Below are positions 17,897-28,121 of a DNA stretch of 64,000 nt, piece by piece. Under the pieces are notes generated by a model. It did no database searches. It had not been told where the DNA came from and saw nothing but the letters and a program-made list of their open reading frames with translations. A program made the position numbers and the translations under genes. Source of the DNA: Porphyromonas crevioricanis. GTDB taxonomy: Bacteria; Bacteroidota; Bacteroidia; Bacteroidales; Porphyromonadaceae. The stretch is taken from assembly GCF_900167225.1 (NCBI RefSeq), contig NZ_FUXH01000003.1:1-64000 (forward strand), given 5' to 3'. Within the stretch, counting starts at the first letter, position 1; each line of letters begins with the position of its first letter.

Positions 17897-18493
17897 TTAC
17901 TGGCTGATCTCATTCAGCTCAACCAGCTTATTGACAATAGCATAGATTGTCAAGCCACTGGTACTGTGTATCTCCAGTTTCTTCGCAATATTTCTCCGAT
18001 GGGTAATGACCGTATGAATTGAAAGAAAGAGCGAATCGGCTATTTGTTTGTTGGTCATACCCTTCACGACACAAACAACAATCTCTTTCTCTCGAGTCGT
18101 AAGTGCTTGAGACTCCAGACCGGCCTCTCCAGATTCTACACTAAGTAGCTTATCAAGTATTTCGGACAATCGTTCCATACTATCGGAGATCAGAATCGAA
18201 TCATCGTAGCCTTTGAGGAAAGAGCTATCGATATGAAAATCCAGCAAAGCCACCACCCGGATATGTCTGTCCGGTGTATAGCTGGGAGAAAGAGAAAGGC
18301 CAGATATAAGAGGATTGACAAACAAAATATCCACCCCTTGCAAAGAAAGTTGATCTATCACCTGGTCAATAGAATCAGTAATATCCAAGGTCTGTACCTT
18401 GTATCCCGACAATTTCTTCAGCATTGCCTCCAGACCCAATCGCAGCATTATATTAGGCTCGGCTATCGCAACTTTTAGGATAATAGGATTCAT
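17897..18493 (-). CDS. Orphan LuxR-type response regulator with degenerate receiver
   Basis: A 198-aa regulator. The C-terminal 65 residues are a LuxR/GerE helix-turn-helix (LTTREKEIVVCVVKGMTNKQIA, then SIHTVITHRRNIAKKL). The N-terminal part has receiver-like pattern (VAIAEPNIMLRLGLEAML) but lacks the acidic pair, has Asn in place of the phospho-acceptor Asp (DILFVNPLISGL), and no clear conserved Lys. It is thus probably not phosphorylated. No histidine kinase is nearby. It starts 4 bp after the hemerythrin gene, so they are co-transcribed. It resembles in type and neighbourhood the P. gingivalis LuxR-family regulator CdhR, but I cannot confirm orthology. Confidence 0.82.
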   Translation of the reverse strand: MNPIILKVAIAEPNIMLRLGLEAMLKKLSGYKVQTLDITDSIDQVIDQLSLQGVDILFVNPLISGLSLSPSYTPDRHIRVVALLDFHIDSSFLKGYDDSILISDSMERLSEILDKLLSVESGEAGLESQALTTREKEIVVCVVKGMTNKQIADSLFLSIHTVITHRRNIAKKLEIHSTSGLTIYAIVNKLVELNEISQ

Positions 18494-18497
18494 ACAT

Positions 18498-19208
18498 TCA
18501 GCCTTTCTTTGTCTGTTGCTCCATTATCTCCATAAGTGGTATGAAGATGTGGTCTTCGATAAAGTTGTGAGAAGCCAAATCTTCTTCACAAGAAAAGATA
18601 TCGTGTAGCACACTGTTGAGTTCGTAACCACTCGGAGCTGGGTAGTATTTTATGATGATGGCCTTGAGTTCGGATATCTTGGCCTCTATCTGATCGTGTT
18701 TGCGACGGAAAATAGAGATTTTGTAGTGATCATCCCTCTCTCCTTTAGCCAAATGCTCGGCATAGGGGAATACAGTCTTCTCCTCGTAACTCATATGCTT
18801 GTTCACTTCCTCTACATAGTCGTCAAAAAACTTCCGAATCGCGAAAGCGACCTCTTGAGGACAATTGGATATCGCACTTACCAATTGCTGTCTGAGCAAA
18901 GGCAAACGGAAATTGAGGAAATAGTCATGCGCATTACGCAAATACGTAAGCAAGTCATTCATCGATATACTCTTAAGCTCCTCTTTCTTGGGCTTCTGTG
19001 GGATATTCGCCACTGCATTCAATATCGTGAGCAATGTAGGAGTATCGACATTGCTGCTCTGGCAAACCTCCCCTATTGTCTTTTCCCCAAATCCAAGATG
19101 TATACCGAAACGAGTAATAACAAGCAGTAAGTTGTAATGTGCACAAATCAAGTCGCTCATTTTGGTCTGTGCACTAAAAACTCGGGATAAAGGTTTGTTG
19201 GTCATCAT
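18498..19208 (-). CDS. Hemerythrin HHE-domain protein (RIC/YtfE-like)
   Basis: A 236-aa protein with an N-terminal segment similar to the ScdA/RIC N-domain (about 18-65, though without its usual Cys pair) and a helical hemerythrin-like domain. Candidate di-iron ligands are NAHDYF, NKHMSYEEKTVFPYAE, RRKHDQIE and ASHNFIEDHIFIPLMEIME. RIC-type proteins help repair iron-sulfur clusters after nitric oxide or oxidative stress, or donate iron; the exact role here is inference. A -7-like CAAAAGTA (minus-strand TACTTTTG) lies at 19240-19247. Co-transcription with the LuxR regulator downstream suggests a stress-sensing unit. Confidence 0.82.
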   Translation of the reverse strand: MMTNKPLSRVFSAQTKMSDLICAHYNLLLVITRFGIHLGFGEKTIGEVCQSSNVDTPTLLTILNAVANIPQKPKKEELKSISMNDLLTYLRNAHDYFLNFRLPLLRQQLVSAISNCPQEVAFAIRKFFDDYVEEVNKHMSYEEKTVFPYAEHLAKGERDDHYKISIFRRKHDQIEAKISELKAIIIKYYPAPSGYELNSVLHDIFSCEEDLASHNFIEDHIFIPLMEIMEQQTKKG

Positions 19209-19322
19209 TATTATGTTGTCAATGTTATTTGGCTGAAAACAAAAGTAAAGCCTTCTGCAGAAGCATCCTATCCCTCATTATGGGTATTTCCGTCTATCCT
19301 GTCGGAAGGCACTAACTCATTC

Positions 19323-20726
19323 TTACACATCACGTCCGGGGCGCAGAGCCTCGGCGTCATCGAAGCAAAGGATACTATTAACAATCGTTGCGGCCAGGTT
19401 GCTTCCTCCCTTTCGTCCTTCGACAATCACCTTCGGCACATCTCGGAAAGTCTTACACATATACTTCGACTCACAAACATGCACGAAACCGACAGGAGCT
19501 GCAACAATACCAGCCGGTTTGGCTTTTCCCTTTCGGATGATGGTACAAAGTTCGATCAAAGCAGTCGGAGCATTTCCAAAAACGAAAAGGGCATCAGGGT
19601 GCTCCTGTACAGCCAAACGAATACCTGCCTGTGTGCGAGTGATCCCTTCGGACTCGGCCATTTCCTTTACGGCCGGATCAGATAGATAACAGTGTACCTG
19701 CACCCCCAGCCTGTCCAAAGCTCCTTTACGTATACCACTCTGGACCATAGACACATCGGTAACGATATGCTTTATTGTCCCATCCGAAAACCCTCTATAG
19801 AGATGCTCTACTGCTCCAGGATCTGTATAGAGGACATCCTCCATGGCGAAGTCAGCTGTCGTATGAATACAGTGCAACAGAGGCCATTTGCGATCAATAG
19901 GGATATTAGGGTCTTTCAACTCAGCCTCAATGGTCCGGAAACTCTTGATCATAATATCCTGCCCTATCCCCTTGCTTTCGGTCTTGCTCTGCTGAGCAAA
20001 ATAGCCTCTGGGAGTGATCATCTTGCCCGAAGAAGCGTAGGTCTGGCTATTGCCAATGATCACAACCGTAAACATATCCAATTCTTCCGGGTCAAGTTCG
20101 CCAAGAGTAGTGAGCACGACCGTCTCTTCCTCCCTTCCGGCCTGGCGCACATATCCCACTGGAGTAGAGGCAGAACGACTCGTGAGGAATATTTCTTGCA
20201 AACGATAGAATTGCCAGTAACGATCATGGCTCTTGGGGTTGTATATACAGGTCACAAAATCGGCTTCAGCTGCAGCCTTGATACGTTTCTCTATGGTGAG
20301 CCAGGGAGTGAGCAAGTCCGAGAGAGAGATAAGGCATAAGTCGTGCCCTATGGGGGCACCCAAGAGAGCTGCGGCCTTCTGGAAAGCAGAAATACCCGGC
20401 AGTGTCTCTATCTCGACCTGACAATCCATCTCCTCTCGCATCTCATACATCAACGGAGCCATGCCATAAATGCCGGAATCTCCCGAACTAATCACACAGA
20501 CTTTTTTCCCTTCACGAGCTTTCTCCAGTGCAATTCGTGCACGCTCTCGCTCTTTCTTCATACCGGTATCGATGCATTCTCCACTCGACTTGAGGTGTTG
20601 CTGCACGAAACGGAAATAATACTTGTATCCGATCACCACATCGGCCTCGGCTATGGCCTGCATCACAGCCGGAGTCATATCTTCCACTCCTCCTGGACCC
20701 AGACCTACCACTAATATCTTGCTCAT
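19323..20726 (-). CDS. cobJ: CobJ-CobH fusion: precorrin-3B C17-methyltransferase / precorrin-8X methylmutase
   Basis: A 467-aa two-domain corrin-ring enzyme. Residues 1 to about 240 are a SAM-dependent tetrapyrrole methyltransferase (ILVVGLGPGG, VISSGDSGIYGMAPLMYEM, ETLPGISAFQKAAALLGAPIGHD), matching CobJ/CbiH. Residues from about 255 (DIMIKSFRTIEAELKD) to the end match CobH/CbiC, with CIHTTADF, IVTDVSMVQSGI and GFVHVCESK. Together they carry out ring contraction/C17 methylation and the later methyl migration of cobalamin synthesis. No other cobalamin biosynthesis gene lies in the window. The upstream gene on this strand is the M3 peptidase, 67 bp away. Confidence 0.92.
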   Translation of the reverse strand: MSKILVVGLGPGGVEDMTPAVMQAIAEADVVIGYKYYFRFVQQHLKSSGECIDTGMKKERERARIALEKAREGKKVCVISSGDSGIYGMAPLMYEMREEMDCQVEIETLPGISAFQKAAALLGAPIGHDLCLISLSDLLTPWLTIEKRIKAAAEADFVTCIYNPKSHDRYWQFYRLQEIFLTSRSASTPVGYVRQAGREEETVVLTTLGELDPEELDMFTVVIIGNSQTYASSGKMITPRGYFAQQSKTESKGIGQDIMIKSFRTIEAELKDPNIPIDRKWPLLHCIHTTADFAMEDVLYTDPGAVEHLYRGFSDGTIKHIVTDVSMVQSGIRKGALDRLGVQVHCYLSDPAVKEMAESEGITRTQAGIRLAVQEHPDALFVFGNAPTALIELCTIIRKGKAKPAGIVAAPVGFVHVCESKYMCKTFRDVPKVIVEGRKGGSNLAATIVNSILCFDDAEALRPGRDV

Positions 20727-20793
20727 TATTATCCTATTGCTTTTCCTTTGTTTTTCCTATCAATACACAAATACTTCTCAAGCTGGGAAAGTA

Positions 20794-22896
20794 TCATTCG
20801 ACTTTGGCCCCAACTGCTATTCCATCTCGTTCCATCATGGCTTCGATAGAAGGTTTACGACCACGGAATGTTTCGTACAGCTCCATTGCATCACGCATAT
20901 CTCCTTGCTCCAATATGCTGTGTCGGAAACGTTCGGCGACTTCCCTACTAAACAAGCCTTCCTCCTTGAATGCAGCAAAGGCATCTGCATCCAAGACTTC
21001 ACTCCATTTATAGCCGTAATAACCGGCAGCATAGCCTCCGGAAAAGATGTGTCCGAACGAAGGACTCATCATTGTTTCCGGCGGAGAGGGGGGCAAGACA
21101 AGAGCCTTACTCCAGGCATCCTCCTCGTAGGTTTTGATGTCTAAATCACTCGGCAAATCCTGCTCAATAGTATGCCAAGCCATATCAAGATAACCGAATG
21201 AAAGCTGACGACAACAAGCATAAGCTGTGAGGAAATGACGTGAAGCCCTAAGTTTATCAAGCAACTCTATAGGGATTGGCTCTCCGGTTTGGTAATGCGC
21301 AGCAAAGCTATTGAGCCATTCGGGTTGAATAGCCCAATTCTCCATAAGTTGGGAGGGGAGTTCGACAAAATCTCTCACCACAGATGTACCGGAAAGAGAG
21401 CCAAAACGACAACGAGAGAACAGACCGTGCAGTGCATGTCCAAATTCATGCAAAAAGGTATTCACCTCACCTATCGTAAGCAATGAAGGCTTGTCCGGTG
21501 CAGGGGGAGTAAAGTTCATGACCAGTACGATGTGTGGACGATGGTCTTCTCCTTCGGCTGTGCGATACTGTTCTTGAAAATTATTCATCCAGGCTCCACT
21601 CTGCTTGCCTGCTCTTGGGAAGAAATCCGTATAAAAAAGGCCCAAATAAGAACCGTCAAAATCCTTTACCTCATAGGCTTTCACATCAGGGTGATAAACA
21701 CTCACCGAAGAGGGACAGAAGCTAATACCATAGAGACGTTCGGCCAAGCCAAATACTCCTTCGATCACACGATTGAGGGGGAAATATGGGCGCAGCATCT
21801 CATCATCCAGCTCATAATATTTCTGCTTATATCTCTCTGCCCAGTAGGCCCAATCCCAGATATGGAGGCTCCCTTTTTCTATACCAGACTCTGCCGCCAG
21901 TTCCTCAATCTTTGCCACTTCTTCCCGAGCCGTGGGTTTATAGGCTGTAAGCAGTCGGTCCAGCAGAGCATATACATTGGCAGGCGTCTCAGCCATGCGA
22001 TCCTTTAGCACCATTTGAGCAAAAGAGGGATAGCCCATGATCTGAGCTGTTCGACGCCTCAAATTGGCAATAGATATAATATGTGGCCTGTTGTCATATT
22101 CGTTGTCAGTGGCTCCCACAGTCATCCGTGCTATATACATTTGTCGCCTCAGTTCCGAGTTTGGGCAATGTTGCATAAATGGGCTGTAGGAGGGAGCAGT
22201 GAGATCGAATAGCCAACCTCCCTCGTTGCCCTTCTCCTTAGCCTTGTGATGTGCCGCGTCAAGCACGGTTTGTGGCATACCGGCCACATCTTCCGGATTA
22301 GTAATAAGGAGAGTAAAACGCTTCTCGTCTCTCAACGCATTCTGCCCGACTTGCAAGGTAAGCTTGCTCAATTCCTGAGCAATATCCCGCAACTCTTGTT
22401 TTTTCTCCTCCGGCAACAAGGCTCCGCTGTCTACAAAACCTTCGTAGCAACGTGTAAGCAACCTGTTCTCCTCATCCGTAAGCCCAAGACTTTCTCTCTG
22501 CTTGTAAATGGCCTCTATCCGGCGGAAAAGAAGTTCATTCAAGCTGATATAAGTGCTCAACTCTGTGAGTTTCGGCAGGATCTCCTCAGAAATGGCCATC
22601 AGATTGTCATTACTATCGGAGTGCAACAGATTGAAAAAGACCCCAGCTACACGCTCCATATCTTCACCACAGTTCTCCAATGCCAAAAGAGTATTGGCAA
22701 AAGTTGGTGGTTCCGGGTTTGTTATTATCCGGTCTATCTCAGCTCGCTTAAAACGAATTGCCTGTTCAAAAGCCGGCAAATAGTCCTCCTCTTGTATCCG
22801 ATCAAACGGATACGATCCGTGCAATGTATCGAATGGAGCCAGAAGGATCGCTCCGGCCTTCTTTGCTCCGCAGTATGATTCTTTCAGATAATTCAT
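20794..22896 (-). CDS. M3-family peptidase (peptidyl-dipeptidase Dcp / oligopeptidase)
   Basis: A 700-aa zinc metallopeptidase of the thimet oligopeptidase family. The zinc motif HEFGH is at residues 483-487, with the downstream Glu ligand in the usual GTSVVRDFVELPSQLMENW segment. No signal peptide is seen, so it acts in the cytoplasm on imported oligopeptides, removing C-terminal dipeptides if it is Dcp. The length suits Dcp (about 680-700 aa). A CAAAGGTA (minus-strand -7 TACCTTTG) at 22935-22942 is its likely promoter element. Confidence 0.9.
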   Translation of the reverse strand: MNYLKESYCGAKKAGAILLAPFDTLHGSYPFDRIQEEDYLPAFEQAIRFKRAEIDRIITNPEPPTFANTLLALENCGEDMERVAGVFFNLLHSDSNDNLMAISEEILPKLTELSTYISLNELLFRRIEAIYKQRESLGLTDEENRLLTRCYEGFVDSGALLPEEKKQELRDIAQELSKLTLQVGQNALRDEKRFTLLITNPEDVAGMPQTVLDAAHHKAKEKGNEGGWLFDLTAPSYSPFMQHCPNSELRRQMYIARMTVGATDNEYDNRPHIISIANLRRRTAQIMGYPSFAQMVLKDRMAETPANVYALLDRLLTAYKPTAREEVAKIEELAAESGIEKGSLHIWDWAYWAERYKQKYYELDDEMLRPYFPLNRVIEGVFGLAERLYGISFCPSSVSVYHPDVKAYEVKDFDGSYLGLFYTDFFPRAGKQSGAWMNNFQEQYRTAEGEDHRPHIVLVMNFTPPAPDKPSLLTIGEVNTFLHEFGHALHGLFSRCRFGSLSGTSVVRDFVELPSQLMENWAIQPEWLNSFAAHYQTGEPIPIELLDKLRASRHFLTAYACCRQLSFGYLDMAWHTIEQDLPSDLDIKTYEEDAWSKALVLPPSPPETMMSPSFGHIFSGGYAAGYYGYKWSEVLDADAFAAFKEEGLFSREVAERFRHSILEQGDMRDAMELYETFRGRKPSIEAMMERDGIAVGAKVE

Positions 22897-23105
22897 CTGT
22901 TACCGTGTTTTTTATAATCGTAACACACTAGCCCCAAAGGTAGGTTGTTTGATCGAAGGGGCTATCTTTGCAATACTGAAATTTGAGCTGCGATTCCGTC
23001 CCGATGTAATTAAGAAAGCTTCGCTGCTCTAAGCAATCTAACTGAAAACAACCCTTCTTAGTTCGACAAAAGAACATCAACACAATAATTATAGTAGCTT
23101 AAGAC

Positions 23106-24374
23106 ATGACTTCAAGAGCAATTATCGACACGTATTCATTCGAAGATCAGACCGTTTTTGTCCGTGTAGACTTCAATGTCCCTCTGGACGAGAAATTCCG
23201 AATCACAGATGACACTCGTATGAGGGCCGCCCTCCCTACCCTCAACCGCATCCTGAAAGACAACGGTCGCGTCATTATCGCCTCGCATATGGGACGCCCC
23301 AAAGCTGTGGAAGAGAAATACTCCCTTGAGCACATTCGTCCGCATTTGGAAGAGCTTCTGGGCCGAGACGTGAAATTTGCAGCCTCAGCCGTTGGCGATG
23401 CCACCAAACAAATGGCTCATAGTCTGAAAAAAGGAGAAGTGCTGCTACTGGAGAATTTGCGCTTCTTTGAGGAAGAAGAAGGCAAACCTCGCAATCTGTC
23501 TACCGAAGTAACAGAAGAAGAAAAGAAACAAGCCAAGGCAATACTGAAAGAACGACAACTCCTCTTTGCCAAACAACTGGCAGACTTGGCTGATTGTTAT
23601 GTCAATGATGCTTTCGGAACAGCGCACAGAGCGCATGCCTCTACTGCTGTAATGGCACAATACTTCGATGCTCAGCACAAAATGTTCGGCCTGCTCATGG
23701 AAAAAGAAGTGCAAGCCGTAGATCGTATTCTAAATCAAATAGAAAGACCTTTTACCGCAATCATGGGAGGCAGCAAAGTCTCCAGCAAAATCGAAATCAT
23801 AGAAAACCTGCTTGGCAAAGTTGATTATCTGGTTCTCACCGGAGGGATGACCTATACTTTTTCCAAAGCTTTCGGAGGCAAAATAGGTAATTCGATTTGT
23901 GAAGATGACAAGTTGGATTTAGCCGTGGAAATAGTAGAGGAAGCCAAACAAAAAGGCGTAACATTGGTGCTGTCGGAAGATGCCAAAATTGCCGATGCCT
24001 TTGACAACAACGCCAATGTGGGGTATGCCGATAACAATAACATCCCAGACGGTTGGCAGGGTATGGACATAGGCCCGAAAACAACAGAACGAATAAAAGA
24101 GGTCATTGCTCAGTCGAAGACTATTCTTTGGAATGGTCCGACAGGAGTATTTGAATTTGACAACTTCTCCGGTGGTTCCAAAGCTGTAGCCGAGGCCATA
24201 GCACAGGCAACTCAAGCAGGAGCTTACTCTTTGGTTGGGGGAGGAGATAGCGTTGCCTGCGTAAACAAATTTGGACTGGCAAATCGCATGAGTTATGTTT
24301 CTACCGGTGGAGGGGCCCTTCTAGAAGCTATCGAAGGGAAAACTTTGCCCGGTGTTGCTGCCATCGAGAGTTAA
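23106..24374 (+). CDS. pgk: Phosphoglycerate kinase
   Basis: A 422-aa glycolytic enzyme transferring phosphate from 1,3-bisphosphoglycerate to ADP. Motifs: [61 protein letters not shown] and [11 protein letters not shown], all intact. The start at 23106 gives the usual N-terminus. A TATCTTTG -7-like box at 22963-22970 would make a leader of about 130 nt. It is divergent from the M3 peptidase; the protease gene follows after 106 bp with no clear terminator between. Confidence 0.96.
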   Translation: MTSRAIIDTYSFEDQTVFVRVDFNVPLDEKFRITDDTRMRAALPTLNRILKDNGRVIIASHMGRPKAVEEKYSLEHIRPHLEELLGRDVKFAASAVGDATKQMAHSLKKGEVLLLENLRFFEEEEGKPRNLSTEVTEEEKKQAKAILKERQLLFAKQLADLADCYVNDAFGTAHRAHASTAVMAQYFDAQHKMFGLLMEKEVQAVDRILNQIERPFTAIMGGSKVSSKIEIIENLLGKVDYLVLTGGMTYTFSKAFGGKIGNSICEDDKLDLAVEIVEEAKQKGVTLVLSEDAKIADAFDNNANVGYADNNNIPDGWQGMDIGPKTTERIKEVIAQSKTILWNGPTGVFEFDNFSGGSKAVAEAIAQATQAGAYSLVGGGDSVACVNKFGLANRMSYVSTGGGALLEAIEGKTLPGVAAIES

Positions 24375-24480
24375 GAAGAAAAGCCCCACTTTCAAATACA
24401 TTCATTCCCTTCCAATCGTCATTTTGCTGTAATCCTACAAGACAAATACAACAACCATTCATACAAATTCTTTAGTCCCA

Positions 24481-27400
24481 ATGAAAAAATTACCAATCAG
24501 TTTGCTATACCTCGGGATCATATTTTTGTACAGTTTGTGCATGGTACCGATGCAAACCCAAGCCCAAGTCAGTCTGGGTGGAACTCCAAAAAGCTTTGTA
24601 ATGCAAAGAATAGCCTCGGCGGGCTTTAGCAACTCCGGAGAAGCCCAAGTAAGGTTGCTTCCCCTAAATAAAAATATTGAAGACCTTATCGAGCAAGGGA
24701 GCTGGGATGGGGAAAATATCTCCGCTCGCCCCTACGTGATCGGAGACTGTGTGCGCACAGATATTGACATGGCCAGTCAGGCTGAACAGTTCAGGCTGGA
24801 AGATGGGACATTGGTATATCGTCTCAAAATGAAATCTCCAGAAGCCAAGGCTGTCTACCCTACCTACAGCCGTTTCCTGATACCGAAAGGAGCCAAATTG
24901 TATGTCTATAACCCGGACAAATCTGTGTTGCATGGGGCTTATACCCACGAGAGCAACCCCCTAGGAGGATCTTTTGCCTCTATGCCCGTGAGTGGGGAAG
25001 ATATCATACTGGAGTATGAGTCTAATGAAAGAGGTGATGCTCCCGAAATCATCGTTGATGGCCTTGTGCATATCTTCCGCGAACAAGTTGCCAAGATGAT
25101 GGATGTAAACCCCGGGGAAGACACATCAGAGTATCCCACTTGCATGATAAATGCCAATTGTCCCGAAGGAGACGACTGGAGAGATCAGAAAGCCGGAATT
25201 GTACAGATCTTTATCGTGTATGACAATGGTTCAACGACTTCTTGCTCGGGAGCTCTTGTAAACAATACAAACCAAGACTTCACACCCTATATCCTTACAG
25301 CTTCGCACTGTGCCGGATCCGGCTCACACTTCCCAGTAAGTCAAGAATCATTGAACAAATGGATATTCACATTCCACTATGTCAAGCCGGATTGCTCCAA
25401 TGCCTCCTCGGCCACATCTTATGGCAAAAGTATGGTGGGATGCTCCAAAGTGGCCTATTTACCTTCTGTGGGTCATTCCGATGGATTACTATTGAAACTC
25501 AATCAGGATATTCCGCTTGATTACCGCGTTTACTATAACGGTTGGGATCGCAGACGCACTCCTCCTGCGAAAGGAGTGAGTCTGCATCACCCAATGGCGG
25601 ATGCCATGAAGATCTCTATCTTCTCTCAGAGACCCAACATTACCTATTTCCGAGATTTCTTCGGCGATGGTGCATCCAAGGCTCATTTTGAAGTGACTTT
25701 CAATACAGGTACTGAAGGGGGATCTTCCGGCTCATCTCTCTTTAATGAGAAAAAGTTGATTGTCGGCACACTCACCGGAGGAGGTGAGCCTTGTAAAAAT
25801 CCGGCCCGGCAGGATTACTATGGACGATTACATGCTCATTGGGATTGGTTCAAAGAAGAAGGGAATGATGTGCAAATGGCAACATTCCTCGATCCCAAAG
25901 AGAATGGTAAGACAGAAATGCTGGAGGGCACTTATCGAGAGAACAAACAGTATTACGAGCCTGTCGCCAGAGTAATGGCTATACCGTCTGACAACAAAGG
26001 TAATAGGGTGAAAGTAATTTGGACGGCCCCTGTAGGCATGGATAAAAAGACAGTTGCGGAATACCAAATCAAGCGTAATGGCCAGAATCTGAACATCAAA
26101 GTTCCCCACGTACACGGCACAGAATATTACCAGTTTGAAGATCAATTCAATGCAAATGATGTGATCAATGGGATGACGGACTACCAAGTGAGGGCATTAT
26201 ACAAAGAAGGTGACAGCCCTGTAGAGACAGCTTGGTCTCCCATCGTAGCTGCATACACCTTGGCAAACAGAAAAGTTGCAGGAGTGAAAGTCTCGAAAGA
26301 GGGTGATAAAGTACATCTCAGTTGGAACAAGCCTATTCTCTGCGCTGAATGGTCAAAAATAGGATCTGGAAACGATATTGAGTTTAAGCCCTTGCCCGTA
26401 GAGTACAGACCGCAGGGAACTCACGACACTTGGCCTCTAACACAACTCACTTATCGTGAGAGCTGGCCTTTCAAGGGGATGCCGTTCCGTGCAGTAGGGA
26501 ATCACAACCAACTATATGTAAACCAAGTAAGCATGCTGCCAACAAAGGCCGGTACGAATATCTACGCCTACCTATCAGCCTATGACCCTGCCTACGAAGA
26601 AGGCTACAAGCCTACTATCATCAAAACACGAGTACCTAATGACTGGCAACCCGGCCAATGGGTACCGATTATTCTTCCCGAACCTTTCGTTGTTGATCCC
26701 CTGGGAACCTTCTTTGTAGGCTTTGTTACCGACAATGAGCTGCCAACTCCTGCAGGCATCGCTTATGCCGAAGGCAGTCGAGATGAGTATGCCACAAGTG
26801 AATCAGCCCTATTCTGGAATCCGGACACAAATGATAAGGGGAAAGGATTTTATTCATTGGAGCATTCCAAAGTAAAAACTTTCGGAAAAAACTATATGGC
26901 TATTCGTTTGCTCATTACAAATAGCAGCAAAAAGTTGCAGCAACCCATTACCGATGTCGCTGCCGGTAGCAAGGGTCTGGCTGTTCTACCCATCATAAAA
27001 GGCTATCAGATAAGGCGAAATGGAGAAGTTGTGGCCGAAGTAAAGGAACTTACCTACACTTCCGACATCGCAGCCAAAGAGGAAGATAAATATGAAGTCT
27101 TTGCCATATACGAAACCGATCCGGCTGTTTATCTAAATCAAGCTCAGGCGCAAAACACATTTGTAGTCAGTGGAATCTGCCAAGGAGAAGGTAGTTTGGA
27201 GATAACAGGCTTCGAGAATCTTAACGAGGTGCCATACGGAACAACTCTCTCCGTAAAGGCCCAACCAAACAAAAGCAAAGGCTATACATTGGAATCTATC
27301 AAAGCCGGTAATGAAGATATTACACGCAAAAAATCTTTTGTGGTAAAGTCGGATGTTGTTGTGAAAGCAATTTTTGTCCAAAAAGGACATCAAGTGAAAC

Positions 27401-27858
27401 TTCGCAGCAATGCTCTGGGGAAAATTGAAATTGCTGGCTACACAAACGATCAGCTCAAATCAGTTCCTACAGGTACAGAACTCACGGTACTCGCCAAGCC
27501 TCAAGCAGACAATATCAAGCTCTCAAAACTGACTGCCAATGGCGAAGACATAATGCAGAGCATGAAGTTTGTAGTCACTACAGATACAGAAATCATTGCA
27601 GAGTTTGCCAAGACTGAGGGAATCAATGATGTTAGGAAAACAGGAATACAACTCTATCCCAATCCGGCAGACGACTATGTGGAAATTTCCGGAGCCGACA
27701 AGAATGCAGAACTGTTGCTGATGGAGCTAAATGGACAGGTACTGCTCCGAAGCATGACAGATGCCAACGGAGCTGCACGTATCGACCTCACACAATTTGC
27801 TCCAGGCAGCTACTTGCTACAAGTCGGCAAGTTGTCTCACAAACTGGTCGTTCAGTGA
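24481..27858 (+). CDS. T9SS-exported trypsin-like protease (lysyl endopeptidase type), paralogue 2, with B-repeats
   Basis: A 1125-aa secreted serine protease. Signal peptide ends MQTQA|QVS. A propeptide-like region (to about 210) is followed by an S1 domain with His276 (LTASHCAG), Asp334 (HSDGLLLKL) and Ser416 (EGGSSGSSLF). Then come fibronectin-like/beta modules (about 485-880) with a cleaved-adhesin-like segment. Two InlB-type B-repeats of about 70 residues each follow (about 900-1045: GTTLSVKAQPNKSKGY, GTELTVLAKPQADNIK). The C-terminus is a T9SS type-A sorting domain (IQLYPNPADDYVEI to LSHKLVVQ). Among the three paralogues only this one has the B-repeats. Surface attachment via A-LPS is expected for the family. 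Confidence 0.88.
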   Translation: MKKLPISLLYLGIIFLYSLCMVPMQTQAQVSLGGTPKSFVMQRIASAGFSNSGEAQVRLLPLNKNIEDLIEQGSWDGENISARPYVIGDCVRTDIDMASQAEQFRLEDGTLVYRLKMKSPEAKAVYPTYSRFLIPKGAKLYVYNPDKSVLHGAYTHESNPLGGSFASMPVSGEDIILEYESNERGDAPEIIVDGLVHIFREQVAKMMDVNPGEDTSEYPTCMINANCPEGDDWRDQKAGIVQIFIVYDNGSTTSCSGALVNNTNQDFTPYILTASHCAGSGSHFPVSQESLNKWIFTFHYVKPDCSNASSATSYGKSMVGCSKVAYLPSVGHSDGLLLKLNQDIPLDYRVYYNGWDRRRTPPAKGVSLHHPMADAMKISIFSQRPNITYFRDFFGDGASKAHFEVTFNTGTEGGSSGSSLFNEKKLIVGTLTGGGEPCKNPARQDYYGRLHAHWDWFKEEGNDVQMATFLDPKENGKTEMLEGTYRENKQYYEPVARVMAIPSDNKGNRVKVIWTAPVGMDKKTVAEYQIKRNGQNLNIKVPHVHGTEYYQFEDQFNANDVINGMTDYQVRALYKEGDSPVETAWSPIVAAYTLANRKVAGVKVSKEGDKVHLSWNKPILCAEWSKIGSGNDIEFKPLPVEYRPQGTHDTWPLTQLTYRESWPFKGMPFRAVGNHNQLYVNQVSMLPTKAGTNIYAYLSAYDPAYEEGYKPTIIKTRVPNDWQPGQWVPIILPEPFVVDPLGTFFVGFVTDNELPTPAGIAYAEGSRDEYATSESALFWNPDTNDKGKGFYSLEHSKVKTFGKNYMAIRLLITNSSKKLQQPITDVAAGSKGLAVLPIIKGYQIRRNGEVVAEVKELTYTSDIAAKEEDKYEVFAIYETDPAVYLNQAQAQNTFVVSGICQGEGSLEITGFENLNEVPYGTTLSVKAQPNKSKGYTLESIKAGNEDITRKKSFVVKSDVVVKAIFVQKGHQVKLRSNALGKIEIAGYTNDQLKSVPTGTELTVLAKPQADNIKLSKLTANGEDIMQSMKFVVTTDTEIIAEFAKTEGINDVRKTGIQLYPNPADDYVEISGADKNAELLLMELNGQVLLRSMTDANGAARIDLTQFAPGSYLLQVGKLSHKLVVQ

Positions 27859-27935
27859 GCTGACTTTGGAAAAACAAATTCAGTTGTGATTGAGGGGGCT
27901 TTCTTCTCCATCGCAAAAAGATAAGCAAACAACAC

Positions 27936-27978
27936 GAGGGTACCGTCAAATATATTTTGGCGGTACTCTTTCTTTTTT
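27936..27978 (+). terminator. Intrinsic terminator of protease paralogue 2
   Basis: GAGGGTACCG.CAAA pairs with TTTTG.CGGTACTCTT (27936-27970), followed by TCTTTTTT. Confidence 0.85.
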
Positions 27979-28121
27979 GAAGATACACACGATAGGTCTC
28001 AAACGAATTCCCAGAGGGGTATTTCTCTTCGCTAAAACTAACACATTTTGTAAAAATACAGTCGCAGACAAAACGACAAAAAAGAAAAGAAAAGAGACTG
28101 TTGCAGACTAACAGATATACC

